Of a stretch of DNA of 64,000 nt, positions 1 to 10,570 are shown one piece after another; position 1 is the first letter of the stretch, and each line of letters begins with the position of its first letter. The DNA lies in contig NMRA01000981.1 of NCBI GenBank assembly GCA_002633005.1, positions 16,486 through 80,485 on the forward strand, written 5' to 3'. The position numbers were made by a program, and so were the translations under genes. A model generated the notes under the pieces. That model did not search any database. It was not told the origin of the DNA and worked only from the letters and a program-made list of their open reading frames with translations. The stretch comes from Phoronis australis. Its lineage: Eukaryota; Phoronida; Phoronidae.

Positions 1-89
1 TTAACATGCATGACTTTCACTTAAAGGAGTCCTGAAATGTTATGTTTTTACGAATTTTTAATTTTGGTATGGCTTTAGTTTTAACTTAC

Positions 90-134
90 TGGTTCAGATT
101 CAGACGATGGAAAGTCTGGTGGTTGTGAAGATAG
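90..134 (-). CDS. Ser/Pro/acidic microexon, leftmost readable
   Basis: 45 nt, phase 0, between TTTGCAG and GTAAGTTA; encodes LSSQPPDFPSSESEP. The donor shows that the gene continues beyond the left edge. Confidence 0.65.
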
Positions 135-515
135 CTGCAAACAGAAAAGCATTTAATTTGGTGAGAGACAGTTTAGTACATCTTCATGTGTCGTGTTACA
201 ATTTGTATGACATTTTAGTAACTTTAAACGTAACTTTTCGTAGTCTGAAATGTAACATTTCAAGTATTATTGTATTGAAGGGAGGTAGCTTTTTCGTAAA
301 GTGTTAATTTGATCCAGATGATACATTTCACTAAATCCAAATGTTTCTGAGAAAAGACTGACTGCTTTACAAATATTTCCATCAATTGTTTCATTAATAA
401 TAAAAAAGTATTAGATTGAGATCAATAAATTGTTTCTGTTTTTTTTGTGATATTGGTGTTATGTCTTTGAATTTTTCTAATGAACCCCATTTCAACTTTT
501 TTATTTCTGTCTTAC

Positions 516-584
516 CTCATTTGAGTCTGGGATGTATTCATCGCCTGACGAGCAAATTTCGGGGCTTGATCTTGATGGGCACCA
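516..584 (-). CDS. Ser/acidic exon with GDEYIPDSNE
   Basis: 69 nt, phase 0, between ATTCTAG and GTAAGAC. 23 codons containing SSGDEYIPDSNE. From memory, DEEYVPDS-like stretches occur in invertebrate and fish proteins that carry an N-terminal KMT5A-like SET domain, which would fit this position downstream of SET; that recollection is not a search result. Confidence 0.68.
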
Positions 585-887
585 CTAGAATTTAAAGAGA
601 TGTGGTTCTTCAAAAATGTGTAAACCAACTTGCAATGTTTTAAGTTTGCAAAATAAACACACTTACATAGATTTTATGTCTAATATTAAAACTGGCATTT
701 AATTTGGAATGTGTCAACTATAATCAATGTCTGGTTTAGACATGGCCGTGGTATATGGGACTCGGAATCACAACTAAATTAGTTGTAAGGACTACATAAA
801 TTGTGTTTGATAATTTCGATGATATATATCTGTGTGTTTAGTTACACCAAGATGGCATAATGAGATTCAACAAGCTGAAAACCATAC

Positions 888-980
888 ATCTTGAACGACT
901 GGTTTCCAAGCCAGAGGAGACAAGGTACTTGGTCCAGCGGCAGGTGATGGCTCGTGGACTGGAGGGTCCTCACTGTGTGG
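888..980 (-). CDS. Pro/Ser-rich exon
   Basis: 93 nt, phase 0, between CATTTTAG and GTATGG. 31 codons starting PHSEDPPVHEPSPAAGPS and ending KPVVQD. Pro-rich linker composition; the plus-strand ORF over the same bases is taken as a shadow. Confidence 0.6.
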
Positions 981-1178
981 CTAAAATGAAAACACAATAT
1001 ATGTTAGCCATATCATTACAAAGAACCTCACAACTTGGTGAAGCACAAAATAGTGACCATTGGACACTTGATTTTGCTCTTTTAATTGTTGGCAAATTAG
1101 TATAGCAACTAATGTTTCTTACTCAATTAGGAGAAAAGGAGTGAAGTAACATAGGAGTTCCTAATCTATCCACATTAC

Positions 1179-1250
1179 CTGGCTGGACTCTTCAAGAGTG
1201 GTGTCCACTCCTAGCAACCATTGGTCAGTCTCATAGCTGTCAATATGTGG
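1179..1250 (-). CDS. Exon PHIDSYETDQ type
   Basis: 72 nt, phase 0, between TTTCAG and GTAATG; 24 residues starting PHIDSYETDQWLLGVD and ending LEESSQ. Diverged relative of the RPIDSFDKEP exons. Confidence 0.72.
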
Positions 1251-1428
1251 CTGAAATGATTAAACGGTTTGCTAGTTATTAAATAGTGTGGTGGCAGGCT
1301 TGTCCAAATCATGTATTCCTAAACACCATCCTGTTGTTAATGAATGCCCCTTGATTTTGGAGATATTGATCTCAGAGCGAAACTTTTTTTCTGACAGCAA
1401 TGTCAAAAATCTTAAATGTGCAACTTAC

Positions 1429-1494
1429 CACATTTGTCAGGTCCTTGTCCAAATACTCTTCCTCTCTAAATTCGTAGACATCCACGTCTGCATT
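1429..1494 (-). CDS. Acidic exon NADVDVYEF type
   Basis: 66 nt, phase 0, between TTTTAG and GTAAGTTG; 22 residues starting NADVDVYEFREEEYL and ending LTNV. A 13-codon-shorter relative of the block A and B exons at 13,318 and 9,107. Confidence 0.75.
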
Positions 1495-1787
1495 CTAAAA
1501 TATATTTTCACTTTTCAGTTACTCTAGAGTGTAACATGGTTTATTGTAATACCAAATGGAAATCTTAATATCCAGCTTTGGTCGTTATGTTTCCTCCATT
1601 ATGTTACCTAAATTTGAAACAGATTTGTTTTGTTCAACTGGATGATCACAAAGTTTAGAAACCAATTGGACTGCACGCATTTTCGTATGCAAAAACAGGC
1701 TTTGAAATGTTTGTGTTTTCCACTAATAATATCTATTTGAACTTAATGGTGTAAAGCATCTCAATTTAAAAAAGTCTCTTGCTTCAC

Positions 1788-1829
1788 TTCTGTCTCTTCT
1801 TCATACATTGTGTCTCCTTTGGTTTCTCT
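1788..1829 (-). CDS. Doubtful acidic microexon
   Basis: 42 nt between an ACATCAG acceptor and a GTGAAG donor, phase 0; would encode RETKGDTMYEEETE. The donor is weak and a GTATGA inside is a competitor that breaks the frame. Included because the composition and phase suit the gene. Confidence 0.35.
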
Positions 1830-2095
1830 CTGATGTAAATATAAAAGATTATTAATCTGATCCTCTTAACATGGAAGTTACATCATCGTATTAATCATTA
1901 TCATGCTGGAAACTAAGCTACTTATTTTTAATTACTAACATTAATTTAAGAGTTTAAATGATAATAATTCATGCAGTGTAATATTAGTGTTGTTGTCAAT
2001 CAATGTATTTTTAATAAATGCAAGCAATATTAAATAAATACTACAAATTGGTGTTTTCTTCACGATTATTAGTGTACAATAACATTCACCCCTAC

Positions 2096-2137
2096 CTCAG
2101 GCATAGCCCTTGAACTTGCATTGAATATGTATGGAGT
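2096..2137 (-). CDS. Microexon TPYIFNASSRAMPE
   Basis: 42 nt between TTTTTCAG and GTAGGGG, phase 0; encodes TPYIFNASSRAMPE. The syntenic DNA at about 9.45-9.52 kb and 13.67-13.73 kb has lost one or both splice sites. Confidence 0.62.
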
Positions 2138-2326
2138 CTGAAAAACAGACAAAACCACGAATTATGTATCTAAATGTCGTTGGAACGACAGATGCATTAA
2201 TCTGTGCACAAATATTTGAGTTGTTTGAATTGCTTTAAATAATTGTAATCAATTAAAAATGTGGAATGCAAAAGTCTGAATGTATAGTTGTCGAAATTCA
2301 CACTTTTACCACAGGTAATAACTTAC

Positions 2327-2359
2327 CTTTCTTTTGTCCGAAATTTGTTCGACTTCAGG
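2327..2359 (-). CDS. Microexon PEVEQISDKRK
   Basis: 33 nt between TTTCAG and GTAAGTTA, phase 0; encodes PEVEQISDKRK. Homologous positions near 9.84 kb and 14.05 kb carry in-frame stops and have lost the GT donor. Confidence 0.68.
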
Positions 2360-3798
2360 CTGAAATGGGTGCAATGCGAAATTGTTAATTTGTATATTTT
2401 ATAATATAATCGAAATCTTGAGTCATCCAGTAAAAACATATAGGAACAGCTTTAAACAAAAATTAAGCCTGGTATACAAATTTGGAAACTACAAAATTAA
2501 TTTATAATGAATGTGCACAAAACAAACACAAATCTGCTGTTATGGAAATTTAGATATAAGATTCTTGAAGGGCTCTTGTCTCCTTCAAAGGGTGTTGTAA
2601 ATGGTTGTTTGCTGGACATCTGGTCAAAAATGATCTTGATCATATCAGGGCTTGGAATTTTCCGCGGAAACGCGGATTTCCGCTTTTTTCAAATGTGTTT
2701 TCCGCTTTTTTTATAATATTTCCGCGTAAAAAAATAGGATTTGATATAAAATTTCTGCGGGAAATTCCTTTCTTACCGCGGGGTTGCAGACGACGTTCAC
2801 ATCGAAAAGCGGAAGTTGCTCTTCATGTTTCGGAGGAACGTAAATTGTCATCATTGCCGGGGCATCTGGGACAGCGTGGTGGGAGATTTTCAATGGCGTC
2901 TCGTGTTATTGTTAAGCGCGGCGACAAATACTACCGCTCTGCAGCCAAAAATGTGTGGGTTGGGAGTGGACGGGCGGGTTAAAAGGACGCAGATGCATGC
3001 TACTGATGGTGGTAACGTTTTTTTTTTCTTTTTTTAGTCCTCCCGATTTTTGTCGGGGAAAGGTTCACACTGACCATTTCAAGGCTGGTTTCCGCGTTTT
3101 TTGTCATTGGTCATTCCAAGCCCTGTCATATGCTTTATGTAATTAGTGGTATCGTCCCATTTCCAGGAATATGCTCAATTTTGAGATACCATGCAGAGAG
3201 AAGAACAGGTACCACAGAGGAGTTCAAGAGACTATCTACATTAAAACCTTGAAGCCATCCTTCAACAAACTATGTGGCGTTAAGTTGAAGCTGGCCTTGA
3301 TGATGGCATGGAGTACCAAAACAACATGAAGAAGACAATCCATTACTTGAGTTCCCATTATTCACAATCATTCTTTTGAAGAAGGCAAGATATCTCAGAG
3401 GATCTAGCAGGTTTTAAAGGTAAAAAATGTCCAAGTCAGCAGATTTTGTTTCTATAGTGCACGTTCAGGATAATTTAATTTTGTGTCCAAACATATATAC
3501 CAGGGCTAAATGTAGTTAAAATGTGCAATATTACTGTGTTCCAAAAAGTTGAGCAAACATGTATTGTGACATTGTGAACATTAGCCTTATAATTCAAATG
3601 GGGCTTATTTTTCGTTAGTAAAGGCAATGCACATTTAAGTTTAACTAGGACCTTATCAACTGTTTCTGAGATGTGCTCCCCAAAGTTAGTCACATATACT
3701 TTTAAGTTAAACTAATTTAAACATCGCAGCGTTTTCAAGTGTAAAGACGATAGCAGATTAATTGTGAAGTTACTCGTATATGAAAGACAAATACTTAC

Positions 3799-3855
3799 AT
3801 AGCCCCCGTCTGTTTTTCTCTTTCGCTTTTTGGATTTGGAATTTTTTACTTCCAT
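3799..3855 (-). CDS. Lys/Arg-rich microexon
   Basis: 57 nt between TTTCAG and GTAAGTAT, phase 0; encodes MEVKNSKSKKRKRKTDGGY, an NLS-like run. Paralogue of the exon at 15,487-15,540. Confidence 0.72.
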
Positions 3856-4222
3856 CTGAAACACGCAAGAATGCATCTCAGCAAGTTGACCCAAGCTGTT
3901 CTCAAATTGAAGTTACTAACCCTCTCAGTATATGAATATCACCGGTTATTTTCAGTGTACTATTTTTTCCTGGAATTGTATGCAGGAGCTTCAATCGGTT
4001 TTATATTTCTCTTAAAAATCCAACTCAATACATATGCAATTGGAAAGTATGTATGTGCTGACAAATTTAAAATAGCGATTTTAAGCAAAGTAAGTTTTTC
4101 ACAGGTAATGGAAATCGACTTTCAAACAGAGTGGTTCAGACAAGGTCACGTTTCGAGCATAGCAGCAATATCATCTTAAATCAAATAATGCTTGTATACT
4201 CCTAGTACATGCAACAACTTAC

Positions 4223-4255
4223 CACTTCGTTGTCCTTCTTTTGATCTGCTGCAGT
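4223..4255 (-). CDS. Microexon, Gln/Lys type
   Basis: 33 nt between TTTCAG and GTAAGTTG, phase 0; encodes TAADQKKDNEV. Paralogue of the exon at 15,865-15,897. Confidence 0.72.
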
Positions 4256-5181
4256 CTGAAATGCATATGAAATACTGACTGACTCGAAAACCACATGTGA
4301 TTTCTGATATGTATCATAATCCCATTGAAGGTGAATGCCACCCAATTTAGTTAGTCTCTTTTACAGTCTTAATCAGTCTATTTGGTTCACTAGTATAGTG
4401 TTTTCTTGGCTGGAAGTTTTTAACTTTGGCGGGTTTATGTTGGTGGTGTCTTTAGTTTGGTGGTGACGGGTCTGATTGGTTTCTAAGCCACTGGCTGGGA
4501 TAACTAGTGTGTTGTGTGTTTAGAACTGAAAAATCACAAATCTAATTATTACAACACTTAGCTATGTTATCCGCCCTGCCTGTACTTCATGGAAGAATAA
4601 TTCGACTTTATCACGGAACTGACCCCAAACTCCTGCAACCGAACTCTGTAAGGTTACGGTACTATCATATACTTAAAAATCAGTGACAGTGAAATAATAC
4701 AACACGTTTGTTCAAGAACTCAATGTTTTTGTAAATGTTTTACCTCATTAAGCATGTTGTCAACTGCTGACCGACTGCATTAGACGCTCTGACGTCATTG
4801 GTTAATTTGAAAACATCTGTTTGCCATCAGGTGCCGGGTAAAAGAACTGAACTCATTGTTATCCAGTTGAACTACTCTATCTAAATTGATACAAAACTGG
4901 TTGTTTTTCGGTGGCATTCTCCCTTAAGGAAATACTTAAATTGCAGTTTAGCTGAAACTAGAATGTGTGTACTTTTATTTTTTCTTCCAAACTTGTATAA
5001 CGGAGCTCAATTGATGTCCAAGAGATTTATAAATTCTACTACAAGTTCTTCAGTCTGAAGGTAAGGATATGTGTAGTGCGAAATTGTGAATGCGCTGTTA
5101 ATTTTAACCAAGAAAGTCGATTTGAACTACTGTAAACAGAGCATCAGAATAATTATTTTATTACAGGCAAATAGTACTTAC

Positions 5182-5223
5182 ATTTTCCGTGTCCAATTTT
5201 CTCTTGGAACCTTTGGCTTTGGT
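5182..5223 (-). CDS. Lys-rich microexon after the SET domain
   Basis: 42 nt between TTTCAG and GTAAGTAC, phase 0; encodes TKAKGSKRKLDTEN. The surrounding intron DNA at 5.0-5.3 kb resembles 16.0-16.3 kb. Confidence 0.72.
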
Positions 5224-5490
5224 CTGAAACACACAAATATGCTATTCGAGATGCCAATCAAACCTATTCAGAATAGAGTTGCGAACTGTATTTCAGTTCT
5301 TAATTAATTTTATCAAAGATTATTTTCAACAAATCATTATTTTTTCTCCAAACTCGAACTAGGAAGCAAGACAAAATACTGTTCTTAGGGTCATCTTAAA
5401 AACTTCAGTTTTTTACACATGCATTGCAAATTGAAAATGGGGTGAAAACTCTAAGTAACTTAATTTAAATGAGGTTAATTTTAGTCACAC

Positions 5491-5701
5491 CTTTTGTTTT
5501 CTCCACCAGAGTGAACCAGGATCTCCACGGTAATCATAATGGAGCTCCTCTCCTTTGTCGATATCCCTGCTCGCATACAGGACCAGGCGAGGAGTGTCAG
5601 ACACTACTTTCAATTTCATAGTGCTATTGCACTCAGCTGTGCACTCCTCTGCATCATTCACGAGATGCGCAAGTCTTCCAACAGTGTCTTTGGCATCAAT
5701 G
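5491..5701 (-). CDS. SET domain, C-terminal half (KMT5A-like)
   Basis: 211 nt: one base completing Cys, then 70 codons. It follows acceptor TTCTGTAG and ends at AAG before GTGTGACT; reading on reaches a TGA one codon later, so this could also be the terminal exon. Motifs: the CIDA join (CVDA in KMT5A), VGRLAHLVND where KMT5A has LGRLINHS, a second Cys-containing stretch, RLVLYASRDIDKGEELHYDY with the SET-closing GEEL-x-YDY including the catalytic-pocket Tyr, and a Trp-rich SLWWRKQK tail. The NHS motif reads NDA, so the conserved His is missing. Whether the enzyme is active is unclear. Confidence 0.88.
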
Positions 5702-5813
5702 CTACAGAACAAAAAGAGGAAGTGTGTGAGTATTAAAGTGGAATGGTTGAGTGTTGTGTTACATGTCGATTGTATGATGCACGAACACCATGTGGGTGAG
5801 TGTTTGCACTTAC

Positions 5814-5976
5814 CACATTTGTTTTCCACTGTATTTGAAGTAATACTGGTAAAATCTAGGGAAAGGTGTATCTGGAGGCACCGATACTTTGACGTCTCTT
5901 GCCAGTAACAGTTCCCCAACATATTCCAGAAGGAAGTCGCCCTTGCTGAAGGTTTTTGTTGTAAAGACACCACGGC
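5814..5976 (-). CDS. SET domain, N-terminal half (KMT5A-like)
   Basis: 163 nt: two bases complete the Gly of KGRG, then 53 codons, then two bases of a Cys codon. Visible motifs are RGVFTTKTFSKGDFLLEYVGE, corresponding to the SAM-binding GRGV and GDF-xx-EY-xGE elements of KMT5A, and an aromatic FYQYYFKYSG stretch matching the YMYYF region. The acceptor is TATTTCAG and the donor GTAAGTGC. The open frame continues upstream of the acceptor, but the intron placement gives a better SET match (KGRGV). The segment between VGE and FYQYYF carries a PPDTPFPR loop unlike the usual KKRE helix. Confidence 0.88.
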
Positions 5977-6559
5977 CTGAAATATTTTTAAGAACAAAAA
6001 CGTTGAAACCTCTTTCACACACGCGCACCCCCACTTCCACCGCCTTTATGTGGCTTGTCTGTCATGTCATGTGCCGCCCCAACCCTGAGTTGTCACCCAC
6101 TGTCTTCGTCAATTTTGTACCAATTCTTTTTTGTTAGTGCCGTCCTCTTCCATACTTACTGCTGTCTACCTGTGGCTTCAACATTCCCCTAGCATCATTC
6201 ACAGTAGATGTTCACATTGCTCTATAGTTAAATTTGAACTTCAATTTCACCTAAATATCATTTTGTAAAACTATCCAAGTCATGACATCACGCAAACAGT
6301 TATTAATTTTTCCAATAATCATGCATTGTACCAATGTAAAGTTTAATTGCATCCTCTTACATGTATGCTCAAAAACAATTCATGTGAATTAATAAGTTAC
6401 CTAAGTCTGAAAACAATTATACCTCTAGCACAAAAGTAGTGCATGACATCAGTGGCTCGTGTGAGCACTGCAACTATTCTGAGACTGTTCCAACAAATCC
6501 TCGGGCTGTAAGTGTGATGATCACTGTAATAGTTTACTTAAGATTTAAAAGTGCATTAC

Positions 6560-6632
6560 CCTTTTCTTCGGAGACGTATCGGACATCAAAGCCTTCTTGG
6601 TCATAACCCGCATTGCAGAAAAATTGAGCATT
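6560..6632 (-). CDS. SET gene exon: lead-in to the SET domain
   Basis: 73 nt between TTTGCAG and GTAATGC. Encodes 24 residues (NAQFFCNAGYDQEGF, then DVRYVSEEK) and the first base of a Gly codon. Joined to the next exon it creates the EKGRGV motif that opens KMT5A-type SET domains. The phase-1 junction agrees with the next exon's start, which supports both borders. Confidence 0.85.
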
Positions 6633-7222
6633 CTGCAAACCAAATTGAATTAGTGTAAAGACATTGCCATGTTTAGTTAAGATGTTATATTGTCATCACA
6701 TGCTGACATGGAAGCATTGTTGAGTGCAAAGCAATAACAGATCAGTTCCAGAAGTTGTCGTTTTATCATTGACCAATAAGGGGATAGCATATAAACCCGC
6801 TTTCTACCTGAAACATGCAATATTATGTGCAGAATGGTAGTCAGTAACATCAAAGGCTTATTTAAGAGGACTAAAGGTCACGGTGTTAATGTTTTGTTTT
6901 TCTCCGAATTGGTTGGGAAGAGATGATTTTATAATTAGAATTTTTACTGCCTCCAAGAAACTTGCAGTTTAGAACTTCATACCATATTGTAGGGTGCTGA
7001 AAATGATATACTAACAAAAGTCCCTCCAGTGCAAAAGTAGTAGCTGTAGTAGTAAAGTGTATTCTGGATCCATTAACAACATATCTATTTTGTCTCAAGC
7101 AAACGTAGTAGCATTCCAAGTGTTGGGATGATAACAGATTAGCTTTTATAACAGGCAATTAAGGTATTATTTTGATTGCTAAGGCGATAGATCAAGTGAA
7201 AAGGTTGTTTTTTATGACTTAC

Positions 7223-7282
7223 ATGCTCCCTGTCTGTTTCTCTCGTCCTTCGTTTTTTTGTTTGAGAAGTAACGGGTTCCAC
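7223..7282 (-). CDS. Basic exon, block B (VEPVTSQTKK type)
   Basis: 60 nt, phase 0, between TTTCAG and GTAAGTCA; encodes VEPVTSQTKKRRTRETDREH. It is the last Lys-rich exon upstream of the SET domain; a relic of one more exon of this family may sit near 6,769-6,811. Confidence 0.7.
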
Positions 7283-7573
7283 CTGAAACGTGCATTAATT
7301 TGTGTAGGCTTCAAGACCACAAAACTCGTTTTAGGAGGTGTATCTCATTTCTTAGTAGCCAAATGTCAAAGATCTCATTCATCTAGTAACATTATTTCTT
7401 CCAAACTTGTATAGAGGAGCTTATTTTGCAAATAGTGATTTTTCAACCCTATTATTTTTTTAATTTTATTATACGTGCGTTGTGAAATGGGAGCAGGCTG
7501 AACAGTTCCCACTTACAAAATTGAAGTTTTGAGAGCAGATAATTCAAGTTATCATTTTATGGGCAATTTTTAC

Positions 7574-7636
7574 CTCTCTCTTCTCCACATTTTGAATCTG
7601 TGTTTTCCTTTTCGTGTCCTTTTTTTCAGATGCCAT
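7574..7636 (-). CDS. Lys-rich exon, block B (MASEKKD type)
   Basis: 63 nt, phase 0, between TTTCAG and GTAAAA; starts MASEKKDTKRKTQ and ends QNVEKRE. Copy of the block A exon at 11,741-11,803. Confidence 0.7.
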
Positions 7637-8085
7637 CTGAAACATGCAAGAATGTGTATAGAGACAGTAACCAAAGTTGAATTCAGACTAGACTTGTGAA
7701 TTACCTTTCATCTTGAACAGTCCCACTATTATTTTTTCAAACAGGTGCTCTCTTGTTCTAGATAAAACAGTTTTCACAGTTTTCTTAAAAGCTTGGTAGA
7801 TATGCAATACAAAATTGTGAATCTGCTGACAATTTTGAAACTAATAACTTTAAACAAAATGTGCGTATTAAATCATGCATTGGCAACTGCATACATGTAT
7901 ATGTTCTGTCTCAGTCTGTAATTTCTAAGAGCATTTATGACTAACAAGTTGTAACAAGGTTATATTTTCATTTGCTAAGCCAATGGACTTATAATTCAGT
8001 CTCATTATAACATGGAAGCATTTTCAAATGTAAAGGCAATGTTAGTTCGATTCTAAAATTGAAACACAGAAGCTACTTCATATAC

Positions 8086-8172
8086 CTCTCCAGTCTCCGC
8101 TTTTTCATGTACCTCTCCCTTCTCTGCTTTTCTCCGCTTTTTCTTTTTCTTTTTCTTTTTTTCGGAATCCAT
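8086..8172 (-). CDS. Lys-rich exon, block B (MDSE plus eight Lys)
   Basis: 87 nt, phase 0, between TTTCAG and GTATATG. Encodes MDSE, eight Lys, RRKAEKGE, then VHEKAETGE. The two GAG-GTA sequences (one internal at the GEV position) give two possible donors 27 nt apart, both in phase 0. Confidence 0.72.
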
Positions 8173-8348
8173 CTGAAACACGTTGGAATATGTGTTGAGA
8201 TGTAAAGATGAAATCAGAATTCAGACTAGAAGTATGAATAGTATCTCAGTAATATTAAATAGTTATTTAACAAATTAAGTTTTAGGTTTTCTTCAAATTT
8301 GTGCTTACTACATTGAATTTTGTGCTTTGATCACAGGCAACAACTTAC

Positions 8349-8378
8349 TGCTCTCTTATCCTTTTGCTTGTTTTGAAA
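8349..8378 (-). CDS. Ten-codon microexon, block B
   Basis: 30 nt between TTTCAG and GTAAGTTG, phase 0; encodes FQNKQKDKRA, identical to the block A copy at 12,530-12,559. Confidence 0.7.
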
Positions 8379-8764
8379 CTGAAATGCCTAGGGAAATTTA
8401 CAGACTAACTGAAAACTCACTGGAATCATGTATCGTGGCCACAGTGAAAAAATATTAAAATCACACTTTTGCTGCTTGGACTGTTTTGCGTGTTCTTTGA
8501 TATTGAGCTTCCGAACTTGTACAGTTGAGTTAAATTGTTCAAGAAGAATGCGATTCCAGAGCAAGTTCGTGAACTGGAGACACCATACCCTGCTAGGGAT
8601 TGTATTAAAGAGAACTTCATAACTCTGCTAATCTACAAGGTAGTGACCATCATGAACACCATAATTTATTGTTTTAATCGTTTATAAAATAAAAAAGCTT
8701 CAAATGTTTTTTTCAATTGGGATCAAATGATTAAACATAGAAATTCCTCATCTGTTGATATTAC

Positions 8765-8845
8765 CTGTCTGAACTCCTCAACTGGCTCAAACGTGGTGTT
8801 CTGTACCGGCAACCGAGGTTCCTTATCGAAGCTGTCAATGGGCCG
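8765..8845 (-). CDS. Exon RPIDSFDKEP type, block B
   Basis: 81 nt, phase 0, between TTTCAG and GTAATATC; 27 residues starting RPIDSFDKEPRLPVQ and ending EEFRQ. Block B copy of the exon at 12,945-13,025; changes are mostly single residues without frame loss. Confidence 0.78.
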
Positions 8846-9106
8846 CTGAAAGTATCACAGGCTTCCTTGATATTAAAGGGGCGTTATTAGTTATGATCTT
8901 TACCTTCGCTCAGTCATGGTGATATGTAAAGTAGTTTAAGATTAAATGGTGTAGTAGCAGGCTTGTCAGGAATACAAGGTAGGCTTGAAAATGCTACAGT
9001 TTTGGTAGAAAGCATCTTCACAATAAGGAAATTCACTTGGTTTTCTTGCATATTGGCTAAATAGTGAAACAACATTTTTCTGGAAAATATTAAATGTCCA
9101 ACTTAC

Positions 9107-9211
9107 CACTTTCTTTAACTCCTTATCCAAATACTTTGTTTTCTGTGTTGTGAACAGTGACTTGTCTGTTGTTTTTTCCTCCCTTAGTTCGCACACATCC
9201 ACATCTGTGTT
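9107..9211 (-). CDS. Acidic exon, block B (NTDVDVCELREE type)
   Basis: 105 nt, phase 0, between TTTTAG and GTAAGTTGG; 35 residues starting NTDVDVCELREEK and ending LDKELKKV. Block B copy of the exon at 13,318-13,422. Confidence 0.78.
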
Positions 9212-10570
9212 CTAAAATATATTTTGCACATTTCATTAATTTTGGTAAAACATACCTTTCCTTACCAAATTGAAGTCTTAGCATGAAAATGTGGTCATCA
9301 TGTCACCAACTTTTAAAAGGGATTCAGTGCTTTAAACTTCGTGATCAAAACAGAAACTTTAAAAGTTTAAAAACCAATTGATTTTAGGCGAGAACATTAA
9401 ACAAATACTGGTACAAATTGAGGTTTTCCTCACGATTGTTGATCCACAGTGACGTTTCCTTTATCTCAGAAGTAACACTTCCACTCACTTTGATTGTTTT
9501 AGGTGGGTGAAACACAAAGTTCACCAAAACACCAATTATGCAGCAGTGACCTCATATGAATACGAGATAGCCATAGGAAAAAGTTTTCTGAATGGCAAAT
9601 GTGTTTACATTTGTACTGATTATTGCGCCATTTGCATTGCCTTAAAAAATAGTGATTACAATATAAATATTTGAATTAAGTGGAATGTGAAATCTTGAAT
9701 ATATTGAATGTTTTAACCAAAAAATGTGACATTTCTTTTTTCCTGTGTAAAGGAATTTGTTTAAGTATAGTGGCAACAGCGGTTTAACTCAAGTAATTCG
9801 TGCTTTTTTCACAAGCAGTACGTTACTTTTACATTGTTGTCATTTGCTTTATTTAAAGCTGAAAGGTGGGCAATGAGAAATTGTGAATGTATGTATGTAA
9901 TAGTATTATGGAGATGTTGAGCCATGCGGTGAAAACATATTCTTGGAACAACTTTTAGCAAAAATCAACTCTGCAGTTTAAGTTTGGAAACAATGTTTAA
10001 GTTCATGAAATTTAGGCAAAAGAAACACAAATCTGCTCTTTTGGACAGTTTCATAATTAGGTTCTTGGTTAATTGCCGAAATTACAGTCACATGTGATCT
10101 TGTTCATGTTACTTAAGTCATCGGTGCTATCATACCATTTGCAGGAGTTTGAGATCAACAATCAAAATGTCGAGATACCATGCAGAGAGAAGAAACTGGT
10201 TCCTTAGGAGAGTTCAAGAGATCATCTACATTAAAGCCTGAAGCCATCCTTCAATGAACAAAGTGGTGTTAGGTTTAAGCTGCTGTCTGCTTGAGATGGT
10301 TGCATGGAGTACATAGCAACATGAAGAACACTACCCATTACTGGAGTCTCACTGCTCACAGTCATTCCTTTAAAGGTCTTGGAGGTTCTGGGCGTTTTTA
10401 AAGGTAAATTTCCAGAACAACAGATTTGTGTTCTTATAGTGCGCATTGGGTGTAATTATTTTTCTGCGAACTTGATGGGAAGAGCTGATTTTATAATTAG
10501 CATTTTTACTACCTTCTTGAAAATTGCAGTTTAGTATGTTACGGGATACTGTAAAATGCTGAGTGTTATA

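Larger units (their letters stand above)
6880..10570. repeat. Duplication block B of the SET locus
   Basis: Exons and introns here match block A (about 10,981-14,750) in the same order and orientation: exon pairs 7,223/11,216, 7,574/11,741, 8,086/12,219, 8,349/12,530, 8,765/12,945 and 9,107/13,318, with long stretches of near-identical intron between them. The junction lies near 10.45-10.57 kb, where DNA homologous to 6.89-7.01 kb begins again. The right part (about 9.95-10.48 kb) also resembles 2.45-3.45 kb, so the unit was already duplicated before. Confidence 0.85.

Noticed and set aside
860-1105. 81-codon plus-strand ORF
   Set aside because: The minus strand over the same bases has an acceptor, a donor and a phase-0 exon that fits the SET gene; the plus ORF has no motif or partner.
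5539-5908. Plus-strand ORFs of 65 and 117 codons
   Set aside because: They are shadows of the SET exons on the minus strand.
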